A stretch of DNA of 64,000 nucleotides from the NCBI RefSeq assembly GCF_963422355.1, contig NC_085091.1, forward strand, positions 5,405,184 to 5,469,183. The letters are read 5' to 3'. Positions 1 to 10,379 of this stretch are shown here, piece by piece (the first letter of the stretch is position 1; each line of letters opens with the position of its first letter). The stretch is from Corticium candelabrum (Eukaryota; Porifera; Homoscleromorpha; Homosclerophorida; Plakinidae). The position numbers and the translations under genes were made by a program. The notes beneath the pieces were generated by a model that was not told the DNA's origin, ran no database searches, and was given only the letters and a program-made list of their open reading frames with translations.

Positions 1-49
1 TGCACACCCAGTGTCTGGTGGACAATGCAGTCTTATTAGTTTTAGCAGA

Positions 50-92
50 TCTGTGTGTGTGTGTGTGTGTGTGTGCGTGTGTGTGTGTGTTT
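50..92. repeat. (TG)n microsatellite
   Basis: A near-perfect TG dinucleotide run with a few interruptions. Similar TG runs recur at 24361, 30404 and 35524, so dinucleotide expansions are common in this genome. Confidence 0.9.
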
Positions 93-160
93 GTGTGTCT
101 TTGTGGATGTGTGAGACCGTGAACGTGCTATTAGTAAATTAATGTTTGGATATTTAGGCA

Positions 161-285
161 GAAAAGCTTCCTAGCTGACCAGCTGGACAAAAACATCAAG
201 CGAACAGAAATTGAGCGTTTGAGCAATTCGAGACGACCGCCAAAACAGAAAAGACATTCTCTCATGATGATACAGATCAAAATTC
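161..285 (+). other. Possible coding exon, unknown product
   Basis: After a plausible acceptor (ttaggcag at about 153-160) there is an open frame that begins KSFLADQLDKNIKRTEIERL and continues as a basic, helix-like stretch to a possible GTAACT donor at about 286. I do not recognise the product. A following open stretch at about 363-455 (after tacgtacag, ending at GAAAG before gttagt) could be the next exon, but the phases I tried do not join cleanly. It may be part of a host gene or an old transposon gene. Confidence 0.2.
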
Positions 286-443
286 AAAGAAAGTAACTAC
301 TAAATAGTGGTATCTAATTACAATGTGCTTGCAATAAAAAATATCACGATCTACCACGTACAGAAGTCAAGAGGAAACTGCAATCATCGGCAGAACTAGC
401 GGCAGGCGATGCGATAGTGAAACAGATGGGATGTTCTTTTATT

Positions 444-762
444 AATGAACCTGAAAGGTTAGTGCCCTAGACTACAATCTAGCTGTTTGACTCGAGCCTT
501 TTATGCAATTACTACAGCAAAAGCCCAAACCTGACAATTTCTTAACATTCAGATGACATGTGGACAGATCAAGATGAAGATGTAGCAGAAACGGTAATCT
601 TCATAATGAACATGAAAGGTTAGTGCCCTAGACCACAATCTAACTGTTTTGATTCAAGCTTTCTATGCAATTATTACAGCAACAGCCCAGACCTGACCAT
701 TTCTGAACATTCAGATGACACGTGGACAGATCAAAATGAAGATCTAGCAGAAACGGTAGTCT
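444..762. repeat. 160-bp tandem duplication (two units)
   Basis: Two head-to-tail units, about 444-603 and 604-762, diverged by about 10 per cent. Each contains a GAAAG/gttagt donor-like site and, about 85 bp on, an attcag acceptor-like site. An acidic open stretch follows: DDMWTDQDEDVAETV in unit 1 and DDTWTDQNEDLAETV in unit 2. The changes keep the frame open, which suggests a duplicated small exon with its intron, although the join phases cannot be settled by eye. Confidence 0.7.
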
Positions 763-1470
763 GTATGTAAATGTAGCGTTTGCATGTGCTCCTACCTACA
801 TAACGTGCGTTAATGAACTCGTTATTCCTCTCTGTAACTGTCAACATTCGGTCTGTCAACTTGGATCGAGTTTGAGTGGTTAGCAGGTTGCTTAATTTAT
901 GTATTTTTGTCTTTTATAGGTGACTGGTGATCGTCTACTGGCAATCGTCTATTGACGAAACGTCTTGACAAAGTAGAGGAAGCAGTCATGAGTGTAGCAA
1001 CAGGACTAACAGCTTGAAAGAGGTTAGTTATGAGTAGCTAGTTGCTCTGTTTTTCATGCGTCTGCTCTGTATGTGAATATGTACTGTAATGCGATTGAAG
1101 GAAGTTATATATCTATCTACAGTCTAGCTAGATATATGATATGTTTGGTCTGCAGGTAACGGCCCCTCAGCAAGTTACACTGTCTGTATGTTAGCTGGTG
1201 CTTATGTACGTACCTAAGCGAGTACAGTTTCTAGCTTATATGTCTTCTAGACTGAATGCCATTGAGAGATTTACTAAAATGATTGACCATGTGTACGTAT
1301 TAATTGATCTTTTGACAAAATAAACTGTATCTCCATAATTTCACTAAAAGTTTAGTTATTCAGCGTGTCATTTGGAGCTAAAATGTACTGACTTCCTCCT
1401 TCTATTTGATATGTCACTGTCAGTGGTATAGCTATGGGGCAAACCATGAGGCCGGGGCCAATTGCTAGCT

Positions 1471-2550
1471 AGCTATTAAGAATTCTATATTGGAGCGTGT
1501 GTCATCGACTTGCGAGCAAACTGTATCAAGGCCTTCAAGAGGTGAAACTCCTATCAATGAGTTCACCACCAAGGGCTACATTTCCTGCGCCTTTCCCACA
1601 ATACTTTTCACAGGTGTCGACGATTGTGAAACCATGACAACGTGAAGACACCATAGGTAACTATTTCAAACACTTAATGATATATGGAGAAGGGTAGTAA
1701 CCTATTTACGGTAGCAGCGAAAAAAGGAAACAGTACAGGAAAAAGGATCTAAAGAAAGCTAGAAGACGCCTGAGGGTGCACAATGTAAGACGACAGTTTT
1801 CAAGATTACTTACATGAGTCATAACTAACATAAAATATTTAGAAACTTTATCATAAAAAGCTGCATTAGAAGTATCGATGAAGTAGACAGAAGAAGGAAG
1901 TGATGGAAGCTCTACAACTAAAGCTTATGAGCTCTGAGGAAAGACTATCATCAAGCAGTGATTGTAAATCTGAACAAGAATGTGAGCAAGTAGAGAAAAG
2001 GAAGAGGGTAAAGCAATGACAACGCGGAATATTGCTTGGCGATCTCAAGAAGCTACATACATCTTCACTTCACTAGATACAATAACTAATGAATTGTAGC
2101 ACTTTATAAAAATTGATGCATGTGCATGTGCCTAGGTCTAATAGTTTAATTAATTAGTAGTCTGCATGTCATCATCGAGCACTACATTTTGCTTCTGGCG
2201 AATAATTAATCCAATGTTTCTGTTCTTGTGAGAATTGAACGCTGTTTCATTACAAAAAGTAATTGAATTCAATTGCCACAGCAAAGGTGTACGTCTCTAA
2301 AGACACTACATTTGCTCAAGCCTAATCTAAGATAAATACAATATATCCTTACATTCTTAATATGATATAAATTTAAGTCATATCTGGATGTAACAAGTGC
2401 CTACGGAAGAAGCGGCAAGAATATAACACAATTTGTCCCATAGGAGGTGGGCGTGGCGTAAGAAGCCACAGTTTGATTTTTGTGTTATAAGGGAGTTTGG
2501 ATTAGGTTAACTGAATAACTGAGGGTAAGATTGCTATATATGCCGGTTAT
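1471..2550 (+). mobile_element. Helitron-derived repeat, copy 1 (degenerate)
   Basis: The first ~190 bp translate, in shifting frames, to a segment typical of the region leading into the Helitron Rep/helicase-like domain: GETPINEFTTKGYIS followed by CAFPTILFTG, then GNYFKHLMIYGE. A stop (ATGACAACGTGA) and a frameshift break it. After an internal deletion relative to copy 2 (12805-14109), the two copies share about 850 bp more, including a basic exon-like stretch near 1720-1785 and another at about 1885-2018 with an EEKRKRVKQ-like end. Neither copy shows the helicase motifs or a Helitron terminus. I infer a non-autonomous or truncated family that carried Helitron sequence joined to another tail. 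Confidence 0.6.
1790..2018 (+). pseudogene. Exon-like tail shared by both Helitron-type copies
   Basis: The stretch about 1885-2018 reads as a charged, Glu/Ser/Lys-rich segment (KKEVMEALQLKLMSSEERLS then SSSSDCKSEQECEQVEKRKR) and ends at a TGA. The equivalent in copy 2 is about 13365-13492 and is slightly more broken. After the stop another frame keeps an R-x-I-x-W-R-S-Q-E pattern. The conserved charge pattern in both copies suggests it was once coding, as the C-terminal part of a transposon protein. I cannot name the family. Confidence 0.3.
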
Positions 2551-2553
2551 GTG

Positions 2554-2694
2554 TGTAATGTACAGTACGCTTGGGAATGGGTAGCGTACGGTAGAAAAAG
2601 GGTGTAAAGTAATTATCTCGTGTTTTCTCGGTCTGAACTTAGTCTGTAGTGATTTACTTTACAATACAACACGTAGCTTAGAACGGATGTTACA
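2554..2694 (+). repeat. Putative 5' LTR of Gypsy-1
   Basis: A 141-bp segment with TG...CA ends (TGTAATGTAC...GATGTTACA) directly before a primer-binding-like TGGTGACAGGAG (2695-2706) and the gag start. It begins where similarity between the two Helitron-type repeats stops, as expected for an insertion beside copy 1. No matching 3' LTR was found between 10.8 and 12.3 kb, so the assignment rests on position and ends only. Confidence 0.5.
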
Positions 2695-2706
2695 TGGTGA
2701 CAGGAG

Positions 2707-3510
2707 ATGGCTTCTCAGCAGTTACCGTTGCCAGCGCCGATGGATTTTAGCGGCAACCTAGCCATTGAGTGGAAAAGATGGCGCCAACACTGTACAATAC
2801 ATTAACTCTGACGGAGGAGGAGCAGACAAGTTTCCCAGGGGTACTACAAAAGTTTCACAATCGTTTCGTACCAAAACTGAATATCACATACGGACGTCAA
2901 CGATTCTTCACCTGGAATTAGAAACCAGACCAGAGAGACGATCAGTATGTTACAGATCTCCGCATTCTCGCGCGTACGTGCGAGTTCGCGACACTGAAGG
3001 ACTCTCTCATCAGAGACCGTATGGTATGCGGAGTGGCGGACACTCGTCTTACGGAGAGACTTCTAAGATCTACTGACATGGACTTAGAAAAGGCCATTAG
3101 CATCTGCCGCGCCGCAGAGTCGTCACAACAGCAGCTTAGAGTCATAGAAGGAGACATCGATCGTGGCGTCGAGGCCGTCGCGGCTCGTCCCAAGCAAGCT
3201 CAGCAGTCTGCACGTCAGCCACCTTCAGGAAATCATGGAGACCCGTACGTGCTCTCGTTGTGGCCGTTTTCACAGTCAAGGACATTGCCCAGCAACAGGG
3301 AAGATATGCCACAATTTTAAAGGGCGGGGCCATTTCGCTACTATGTGTCGCAATAATCCTCGAAAAATTCATACAGTAGACACCTTCGCAAGTACTCCAA
3401 CTGAGATGTTACAACAAACAAATTCAGAAATCAAAAGTGTCACTAGCAGCCACGATTCCGTAAAATCTTCCGCTTTCTTTCTGTGTGCTATGAACAATGA
3501 TGCGGGTTAG
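2707..3510 (+). pseudogene. gag: Gypsy-1 gag (frameshifted)
   Basis: The frame starts at ATG 2707 (MASQQLPLPAPMDFSGN) just after the primer-binding-like site. It passes through several frames and ends in a nucleocapsid-like region with zinc-knuckle remnants near 3245-3350 (CSRCGRFHSQGHC; then CHNFKGRGHFATMC). In the second knuckle the second Cys is Phe, so it would not bind zinc normally. Gag would package element RNA in cytoplasmic particles; this copy cannot. Coding stops at about 3505, where the foreign segment begins. Confidence 0.75.
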
Positions 3511-3609
3511 AACAGAACAACTCATCGCCAATAAGATCGAGGCAGAGAGTGATGCGACCGCAAAAGCGAGACAGACGTCTCTGGTACGAACACATGCAGC
3601 CGATCTCAG

Positions 3610-5286
3610 GCGCCATCTAATCACAACAAGAATGGCAAACGGGCGCAGACGCCGTGCCAAAGTAAATGAACTGAAACACCGGACACCGTCCGCGAGGTTG
3701 AACCGACGACGTAAACCGTACGAAACCGTACGAAGCCGGCACGGCGCTCACGGTAATAACACAGAACGGACCAGAAAGGGCCACGTTAACACATCGCTAC
3801 CCGTTTATGATGTTACACACACTGAACATGTATTATCTGTCTCTAAACATAGATCGCGCCGGACGAAATACAGCGGAAACGGCCACAACAACCACAACAA
3901 CCACTTACGGCAACGACGCCGAAAGAGATACGACCGATACCACACGCTAGACGAAGCGCCAGACAAACCATTCACATACAGTAATTCTACTTCTAATGTT
4001 CTAATAACAGTAGCCTATACGACCAATGATAGCATCGTTACGAATCTTAATCGTGTCACAAATCTCACACCAGTGTCGCGCTTCACCGCGGACAATAGTT
4101 CTAAGTCCACACTCGACGCCTCCGCCGCCGTCGGTAGATACGTCGTAAACAGAAGTCACGCCACACTGTCACACACCGAACTGACACTACTAGACAAGGG
4201 ACTAACATACGTACCCACAGAGACAAGACTCAATCGATCACGTCACATACGAGAATTCGACAATTTCGCCCGCAAACTCAGAATCAGACTACGCGCGAGT
4301 CGTCGACCCGCGACGAAAGACGACACACCACGGGACGACCGAGACACGGACGATTACCCGGGCATCACCGACCACACTACCGCGCGTAGAATTGCCCACG
4401 CGTACGGCACGACACCGTTTAAGAGACCGTCGAAATGGGATCCACCCAAGACGAAAAACGCCGCTCTCGAAGAGTACATCACGAGAACTCGCCTCGCACT
4501 CGAGGAAACCAAACCAAAACGGAAAATATTCCAAAACCTCACCAGAGAGGAACGCATCGCCCTAGAACGACTCGGCAAACGCGACGACATAGACATTAAG
4601 AAAGCGGACAAGGGTTCCATGATCGTCGTCGAGGACAGACAGACGTACGCCCGGAAAGGCTTCGAACACGTAAACGATATCGCCACGTACCAACACCTAG
4701 ACACCGACACCACGCCGGGAATCACGCAACAGATCAACAGATCGATCGAAAATATAAGCCGCCGAGGCCTCATCGACCGAGACACACTACGACCAATGAT
4801 CAAAATACCGAGCAAAGTGAGAACGCAACAACTCTACTTTCTGAGTAAGATACACAAAAACCTGGTCGCCTACAGACCGATAGTGTCGGAAAGCTCGGGA
4901 CCCACCGAGGCCATCTACCAATACGTCGATCACCTCCTCAAACCGATCGCATTCCTACAGAACAGCTACATACGAGATTCCGGAGAATTCGTAAACATAC
5001 TCGAAAAGACCCGCTTCGCGCGAGACGCCATTCTCGTGACGATAGACGCCACGTCGCTATACACAAACATACCACAGGACGAAGCCATCAAGACTTGCAC
5101 GAACATGTTACTCGGACACTACGGCTGGGACCGAAACCTCGCATACATGACCGAGACCCTTTTGAGACACATACTCAGGGACAACGTATTCGCCTTCGAC
5201 GGCCAGATATACCGACAACTCTTCGGCGTGGCCATGGGAACGCGAGTCGCACCCACGCTAGCAAACCTATTCATGGCAAAACTAGG
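3610..5286 (+). pseudogene. Penelope-like reverse transcriptase, N-terminal and core part
   Basis: Long open frame (3497-5725 overall; real coding probably from about 3610 to about 5286). The N-terminal ~200 residues are Arg/Lys/Thr-rich. Then come landmarks of Penelope-like RTs: LTLLDKGLTYVPTETR (about 4190), IKKADKGSMIVVED (about 4595), LYFLSKIHKN and YRPIVSESSGPTE (about 4830-4905), ATSLYTNIP (about 5050) and FGVAMGTRVAPTLANLFM (about 5225-5275). These elements copy RNA at exposed chromosomal 3' ends or nicks. A frameshift at about 5285 removes the catalytic DD block from this frame, so the copy is dead as read. Confidence 0.85.
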
Positions 5287-6020
5287 ACCGCTTCCTCGAA
5301 GACAAACTGATCAAACCCCGCCTTTGGAAGAGATTCATCGACGACATATTCGTCGTATGGGAGGGAACCGATCGACAACTCGACGGCATGCTAGATCGAC
5401 TCAACCGCATACACCCGACGATCAAATTCACACACGAACGAAGCGACACCGAAGCCGTCTTTCTAGACGTACACGCCTACAAGGGCGCCCGCTTCGATGC
5501 CACCAACGGAATACTAGACACCAAGGCACACTTCAAACCGACGAATCGTTTCCAGTATCTCGAATACGGCTCGAACCACACGCGGGCTACCAAGAGAGCC
5601 ATCGCACTCGGCGAGGTGAACCGCTTCCTCCGATCGACCTCCGACCCGATCGAATACGATCGAATCGTCGCCGATCACGTACGCAGACTCGCCCACAGAG
5701 GCTACCCGAGCAGACAGACCGTTGAGATACTCGAACGCCTACCGTTCGACGACAAACCACGAAACACTGTCTCCCTCCTCGAACGTCGATGTCGCCGGCA
5801 CCGAGCGACACCGACCTCGAATCGGTGGACAAACCGAAAACACCCACCAAACTACAGACACGACGGCGACCGAAGCCGCGACACAAACGACGCAACGACG
5901 ACAACGACCACAACGAGATACCGACCCGGTCGACGGGACCGCATCGATATTCGTAACCACGTACTCATCTTGGTTCCCGAACCTCGGACGGCAGGACACA
6001 TCATCGACCTCTCAAACTAA
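5287..6020 (+). pseudogene. Penelope-like RT, C-terminal part in shifted frame
   Basis: After the frameshift the other frame supplies RFIDDIFVVWEG (about 5323-5360) with the RT catalytic Asp pair. It continues through a thumb-like region (HPTIKFTHERSD, VFLDVHAYKG, THFKP-like AHFKPTNRFQYLEYG) to about 5760. Another frame then gives IFVTTYSSWFPNLG at about 5948-5990, a position usually found between RT and endonuclease in this class. No GIY-YIG endonuclease follows; the sequence runs into CA repeats and satellite. It is either 3'-truncated or an endonuclease-lacking type. Confidence 0.75.
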
Positions 6021-6025
6021 CAAAC

Positions 6026-6105
6026 AGGTCAGAACACACACACATAAACACACACACACAAAAACACACACTCACGCATCGCACGCACACGCACGAACGT
6101 TGACC
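6026..6105. repeat. CA-rich simple repeat
   Basis: ACACAC-type tract with interruptions between the Penelope-like coding region and the satellite array. It may be an expanded simple tail of the retroelement or of the satellite. Confidence 0.7.
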
Positions 6106-6214
6106 CTCCCCGACCCATCCCGCCCCACTCCCGGCCTCCCCAACGATTCGTCCTCACCGACACACAAAAGTACAATAGACGGCAGTTTTAGACTGTACCA
6201 GGCAGACACACAGA

Positions 6215-8532
6215 TGAGTAGTCGGATGGACAGACGAGGACACCGACTCTGGCAGTCGATAAACAATTTTCCCTACCAGTTAGTCAGACTATAAACCGAC
6301 CGAATAGTTAGACAGACAGGACACCGACTCTGGCAGTCGATAAATATTTTTCCCTAACCGATAGTCAGACGATAAACCGACTGAATAGTTAGACAGACAG
6401 GACGCCGACTCTGGCGGTCGATAAATAACTGTCCCTACCCGGTAGTCAGAGAATAAACCGATTGAATAGTAAGATAGACGAGACACCGACTCATACAGTA
6501 GATAAATAATTTTTCCCTAATCCGTTAGTCAGACGATAAACGGATTGAATAGTAAGATAGACAGAACACCGACTCTGGCAGTCGATAAATAATTTTCCCT
6601 ACCCGGTAGTTAGACGATAACCGACTGAATAGTTACACAGACAGGACACCGACTCTGGCAGTCGATACATAATTTTAATTACCCGATAGACAGACGATAA
6701 ATCGACTGAATAGTTAGACAGACAGGACGCCGACTCTGGCGGTCGATAAATAACTGTCCCTACCCGGTAGTCAGAGAATAAACCGATTGAATAGTAAGAT
6801 AGACGGGACACCGACTCATACAGTAGATAAATAATTTTTCCCTAATCCGTTAGTCAGACGATAAACGGATTGAATAGTAAGATAGACAGAACACCGACTC
6901 TGGCAGTCGATAAATAATTTTCCCTACCCGGTAGTTAGACGATAACCGACTGAATAGTTACACAGACAGGACACCGACTCTGGCAGTCGATACATAATTT
7001 TAATTACCCGATAGACAGACGACAAACCGACTGAATAGTTAGACAGACCGGACACCGACTCTGGCAGTCGATAAATAATTTTCCCTACCCGTTAGTTAGA
7101 CGATAAACCGACTGAATAGTTCGACAGACAGGACACCGACTCTGGCAGTCGATAAATAATTTTCCCCACCCATTAATCAGACAATAAACCGACCGAATAG
7201 TTAGACAGACAGGACGCCGACTCTGGCAGTCGATAAATAATTTTCCCTGCCCGTTAGTCAGACGGTAAACCGCCTGAATAGTTAGACAGACAGGACAACG
7301 ACTCTGGCAGTCGATAAATAATTTTCCCCACCCATTAATTAGACGATAAACCGACCGAATAGTCAGACAGACAGGACACCGACTCTGGCAGTCGATAAAT
7401 AATTTTCCCTACCCGTTAGTCAGACGACAAACCGATTGAATAGTCAGACAGACCGGACACCGACTCTAGCAGTCGATAAATAATTTTCCTTGCCCGGTAG
7501 TCAGACGATAAATCGCCTGAATAGTTAGACAGACAGGACACCGACTCTGGCAGTCGATAAATAATTTTCCCCACCCATTAATCAGACAATAAACCGACCG
7601 AATAGATAGACAGACCGGACACCGACTCTGGCAGTCGATAAATAATTTTCCCTACCAGTAAGTCAGACGATAAACCGATTGAACAGTGGAATGGACGGGA
7701 CACCGGCTCTGGCAGTCGATGAATAATTTTCCCTACCCGTTAGTCAGACGACAAACCGATTGAATAGTCAGACAGACCGGACACGGACTCTGGCAGTCGA
7801 TAAATAATTTTCCCTACCCGTTAGTCAGACGACAAATCGATTGAATAACCAGACCGACACCCATTAGATCTAACCAGACGACACAACGTCAGACACCGCA
7901 CCACCGGTCCCTCGATCCATCCACTAATACACGACATAACCTCACTCTTTACCCTCACCCTAAGATCGCCGAACAGTCACTCCCACCCCAACGAATACAC
8001 AGCTTCACACTTCGTAACCATGACCCTAAGATCACCGAGAACCCGCGCTGACCGTAGAACCCCAAATTTAGGACGACACTTTCCGTGGAGATAGGTAACG
8101 ACGAAACCAGACCACGCGATAAGGGAGCATCCCACCAGACCATCACAACAGGGCTCGTCTGCTTATTCTAACAACCTGACAAGCCGTCGACTTTTCTGTT
8201 CACTCGATAAACGGATAGAACAGTCAGACAGACCGGACACCAACTCTGACAGTCGATAAATAACTTCTCCCTACCCGTTATTCAGACGATAAACCGACAG
8301 AATAGTTAGACAGACAGGACACCGACTCATACAGTAGATAAATAATTTTCCCTAACCGATAGTGAGACGATAAACCGACTGAACAGTTAGACAGACAGGA
8401 CGCCCACTCTGGCGGTCGATAAATAACTTTCCCTACCCTGTAGTCAGAGGATAAACCGATTGAATAGTAAGATAGACAGGACACCGACTCTTACAGTAGA
8501 TAAATAATTTTTCCCTAATCCGTTAGTCAGAC
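6215..8532. repeat. 81-bp tandem satellite array (about 24 units)
   Basis: Head-to-tail units of about 80-83 bp, recognised by a core near CCGACTCTGGCAGTCGATAA followed by an AT-rich TTTTCCCTACC block and a GACAGACAGGAC end. Cores begin near 6244, 6323, 6405, 6487, 6569, 6651, 6730, 6810, 6893, 6973, then every ~81 bp to 7785, and again at about 8230, 8320, 8403 and 8484. Each core can form a small hairpin (CGACT...AGTCG, 5-nt loop). Units around 6400-6725 recur almost exactly at 6726-7046, a four-unit higher-order repeat. The array is broken by non-repeat sequence at 7850-8200. Confidence 0.9.
7850..8200. other. Non-repeat interlude in the satellite array
   Basis: About 350 bp with no satellite units. 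It contains two copies of a CCCTAAGATC(G/A)CCGA-like phrase (about 7960 and 8030). No credible protein frame was seen (a 63-codon minus ORF here looks incidental). I checked for hammerhead ribozyme core motifs, which some Penelope-like elements carry, and found none on either strand. Confidence 0.5.
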
Positions 8533-9683
8533 GGGACATGTGGAACATCAGTTCAGTATAAACTAGATACTGGAGCGCAGCCAAACATCTTACCAAGAGA
8601 GACATACCGAAGGCTCAGTCAACGGCCAGCACTGAAGAAGACACAGACTAAATTGTTAACTTACGGATCGTCAAGCACCCTACCAGTTGATGGACAATGC
8701 ATTTGTCAGGTTGCTCCTCAGAAAGGTGGTGCAAGGTACCTTCGATTTTTGTAGTACCGTTGGAGGCTGAGCCACTACTGGGATTGAAATCGTGTCAGGA
8801 TCTAGGCTTGATTAAGCGCCTGTGCACAAATGAAGCGCCCGAAAATTCTGATGTTTCCAAAGCAGCCGAAAACTCAGTGGCACGAACTTACATTGATATC
8901 TTTACAGGCTTTGGTCACATGAAGCGCTATCCTTACACCACTCAGGTGAACAAAGACTCTACAGCATATGCAGCGACTGCCCCGCGTAGGGTACCGTATT
9001 CCCTTCTTGACAAAGTTAAAGCAGAGCTGCAGCGGATGGTTGAGTCTGAAGTTACTGAAGAAGTTACAGAACCCACAGCATGGGTGAGTCCCATGGTCCC
9101 TGTGCCCAAGAAGAATGGCAGCGTCAGAATCTGTGTGGACTTGACACGACTGAACCGTTCAGTTCAAAGAGAGCAATTTCAGCTGCCAACAGCAGACCAA
9201 CTGCTTGAGTTTCTTCACGGCGCTAAGTATTTCGCTACATTAGATGCGGCATCCGGATTTTATCAAATCCCCTTGTCCGAGCACTGCTCGTCATTGACCA
9301 CCTTTATTTCTCCCTTCGGTCGTTACCGCTTTAAATGCTTGCCATTCGGCATCCCGTCAGGCCCTGAGGTATTCCACCGTGCAATGCAGCATATTTTGGC
9401 TGGGCAAGCGGGTGTAGAGTGTTATATGAATAACATCTTCGTCTGGGGTTTGACGAAAGAAGAACACGCTACTCGACTGAGGGAATTATTGAATCTATGT
9501 AGAGATCAAGGAGTCAAGTTTAATCTCTTGAAATGCGTTTTTCTCAAACAGCAAGTCAAGTTCTTTGGTCATGTACTGACAGCGGACGGGGTTAAGGCAG
9601 ATGACAACAAAGTTCGTGCCATCATTAACATGACACGCCTCCTTGCGACAAGGAAGACCTCCGTAGATTCCTGGGGATGGTGA
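8533..9683 (+). pseudogene. pol: Gypsy-1 protease and reverse transcriptase
   Basis: Coding resumes with a retropepsin block, VQYKLDTGAQPNILP (about 8555-8600, catalytic Asp in DTGA), then the RT domain: VSPMVPVPKKNGSVRICVDL (about 9085-9145), DAASGFYQIPL, FGIPSGPEVFHRAMQ (about 9345-9390). The catalytic box reads CYMNNIFVWG (about 9420), where active elements have two Asp; both are Asn here. RT would copy element RNA, but this enzyme could not coordinate metal. A frameshift at about 9675 ends the frame. Confidence 0.85.
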
Positions 9684-10340
9684 CGTACTTGACTAAGTTT
9701 TTACCGGGGTACTCACAGGTAGGCGGTCCTCTGAGAGACCTACTGAAAAGGACGTCTCTCGGTGTTGGGACATCTGTTCAAGAGGAGTCTTTCCAGCGAC
9801 TTCAGAAGATGGCCACAGATACTCCAGTCTCATCCTTCTATTCCCAAGACGCTCCTACAATTGTATCATCAGACGCATCGTCGAGGGGTATTGGAGGGGT
9901 ACTTTTCTGGTTCAGGAAGATGGCCGTAGAGCGCTCATTTACTACGTGTTTCGATCGCTAACCACAACCAAACAGCGGTACTCACAAATCAAGAAGGAGA
10001 CGCTGGCTATGGCATGGTCTTGTGAGAGATTTCAACGTTACCTCTTTGGTCGTGACACGCCTTTTCAGGTCGACACTGATCATAAGCCTTTGTTGTCAAT
10101 TATGAATAGTCAGAGCTTGGATCAGTGCCCGCCCCGTTTGCAACATCTGCGCCTCCGAATGATGCAGTATTACTACTACAATGTAGTATACGTGCATAGT
10201 ATTCGTGGAAACAACTTGTCGTCGCAGATGCCTTGTCCCGCAGCCCAGTGGAAGTCGGGATTCCGGACGATACTGTTGAGGAGTACGTGTTTGGAGTCAA
10301 AATATCATGGCCTGTTTCAGACGAAATGCTGCTGCGTATT
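9677..10340 (+). pseudogene. pol: Gypsy-1 RNase H
   Basis: Two overlapping frames (9677-9961, then 9946-10398) carry the connection and RNase H: SSDASSRGIGGVL (about 9867), YSQIKKETLAMAWSCERF (about 9978-10033) and QVDTDHKPLLSIM (about 10068). The change of frame near 9955 is a frameshift. After LRLRMMQYYYYNVVYVHS the usual KxxxxADxLSR-type end is out of frame (NNLSSQMPCPAAQ). It continues the Gypsy-1 polyprotein. Confidence 0.8.
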
Positions 10341-10379
10341 AAGGAGAAGACAAAGCACGATCCTCAGCTCTGAGCTCTT

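Larger units (their letters stand above)
3506..8532 (+). mobile_element. Penelope-like element plus satellite, inserted in Gypsy-1
   Basis: This block separates Gypsy-1 gag from its protease. Its composition differs from the flanks (C- and A-rich on +, many CGA/ACG codons). It has a long Penelope-type RT frame (3497-5725, continuing in another frame to about 5760), a CA-rich tract (6030-6075), and about 2.3 kb of 81-bp tandem repeats to 8532. The edges are defined by loss and return of Gypsy-1 coding. GGG (perhaps CGGG) is present at both edges and might be a short target duplication, which is weak evidence. Confidence 0.7.

Noticed and set aside
5388..6294. Several overlapping ORFs of 70-210 codons on both strands over the Penelope-like 3' region
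   Set aside because: They are shadows produced by stop-poor, C-rich sequence; only the frame with RT landmarks is supported.
7850..8530. Possible hammerhead ribozyme in the Penelope-associated region
   Set aside because: Some Penelope-like elements carry such ribozymes, but I found no CTGANGA plus GAAA core on either strand; CCGACTGAATAG in the satellite lacks the required G and A positions.
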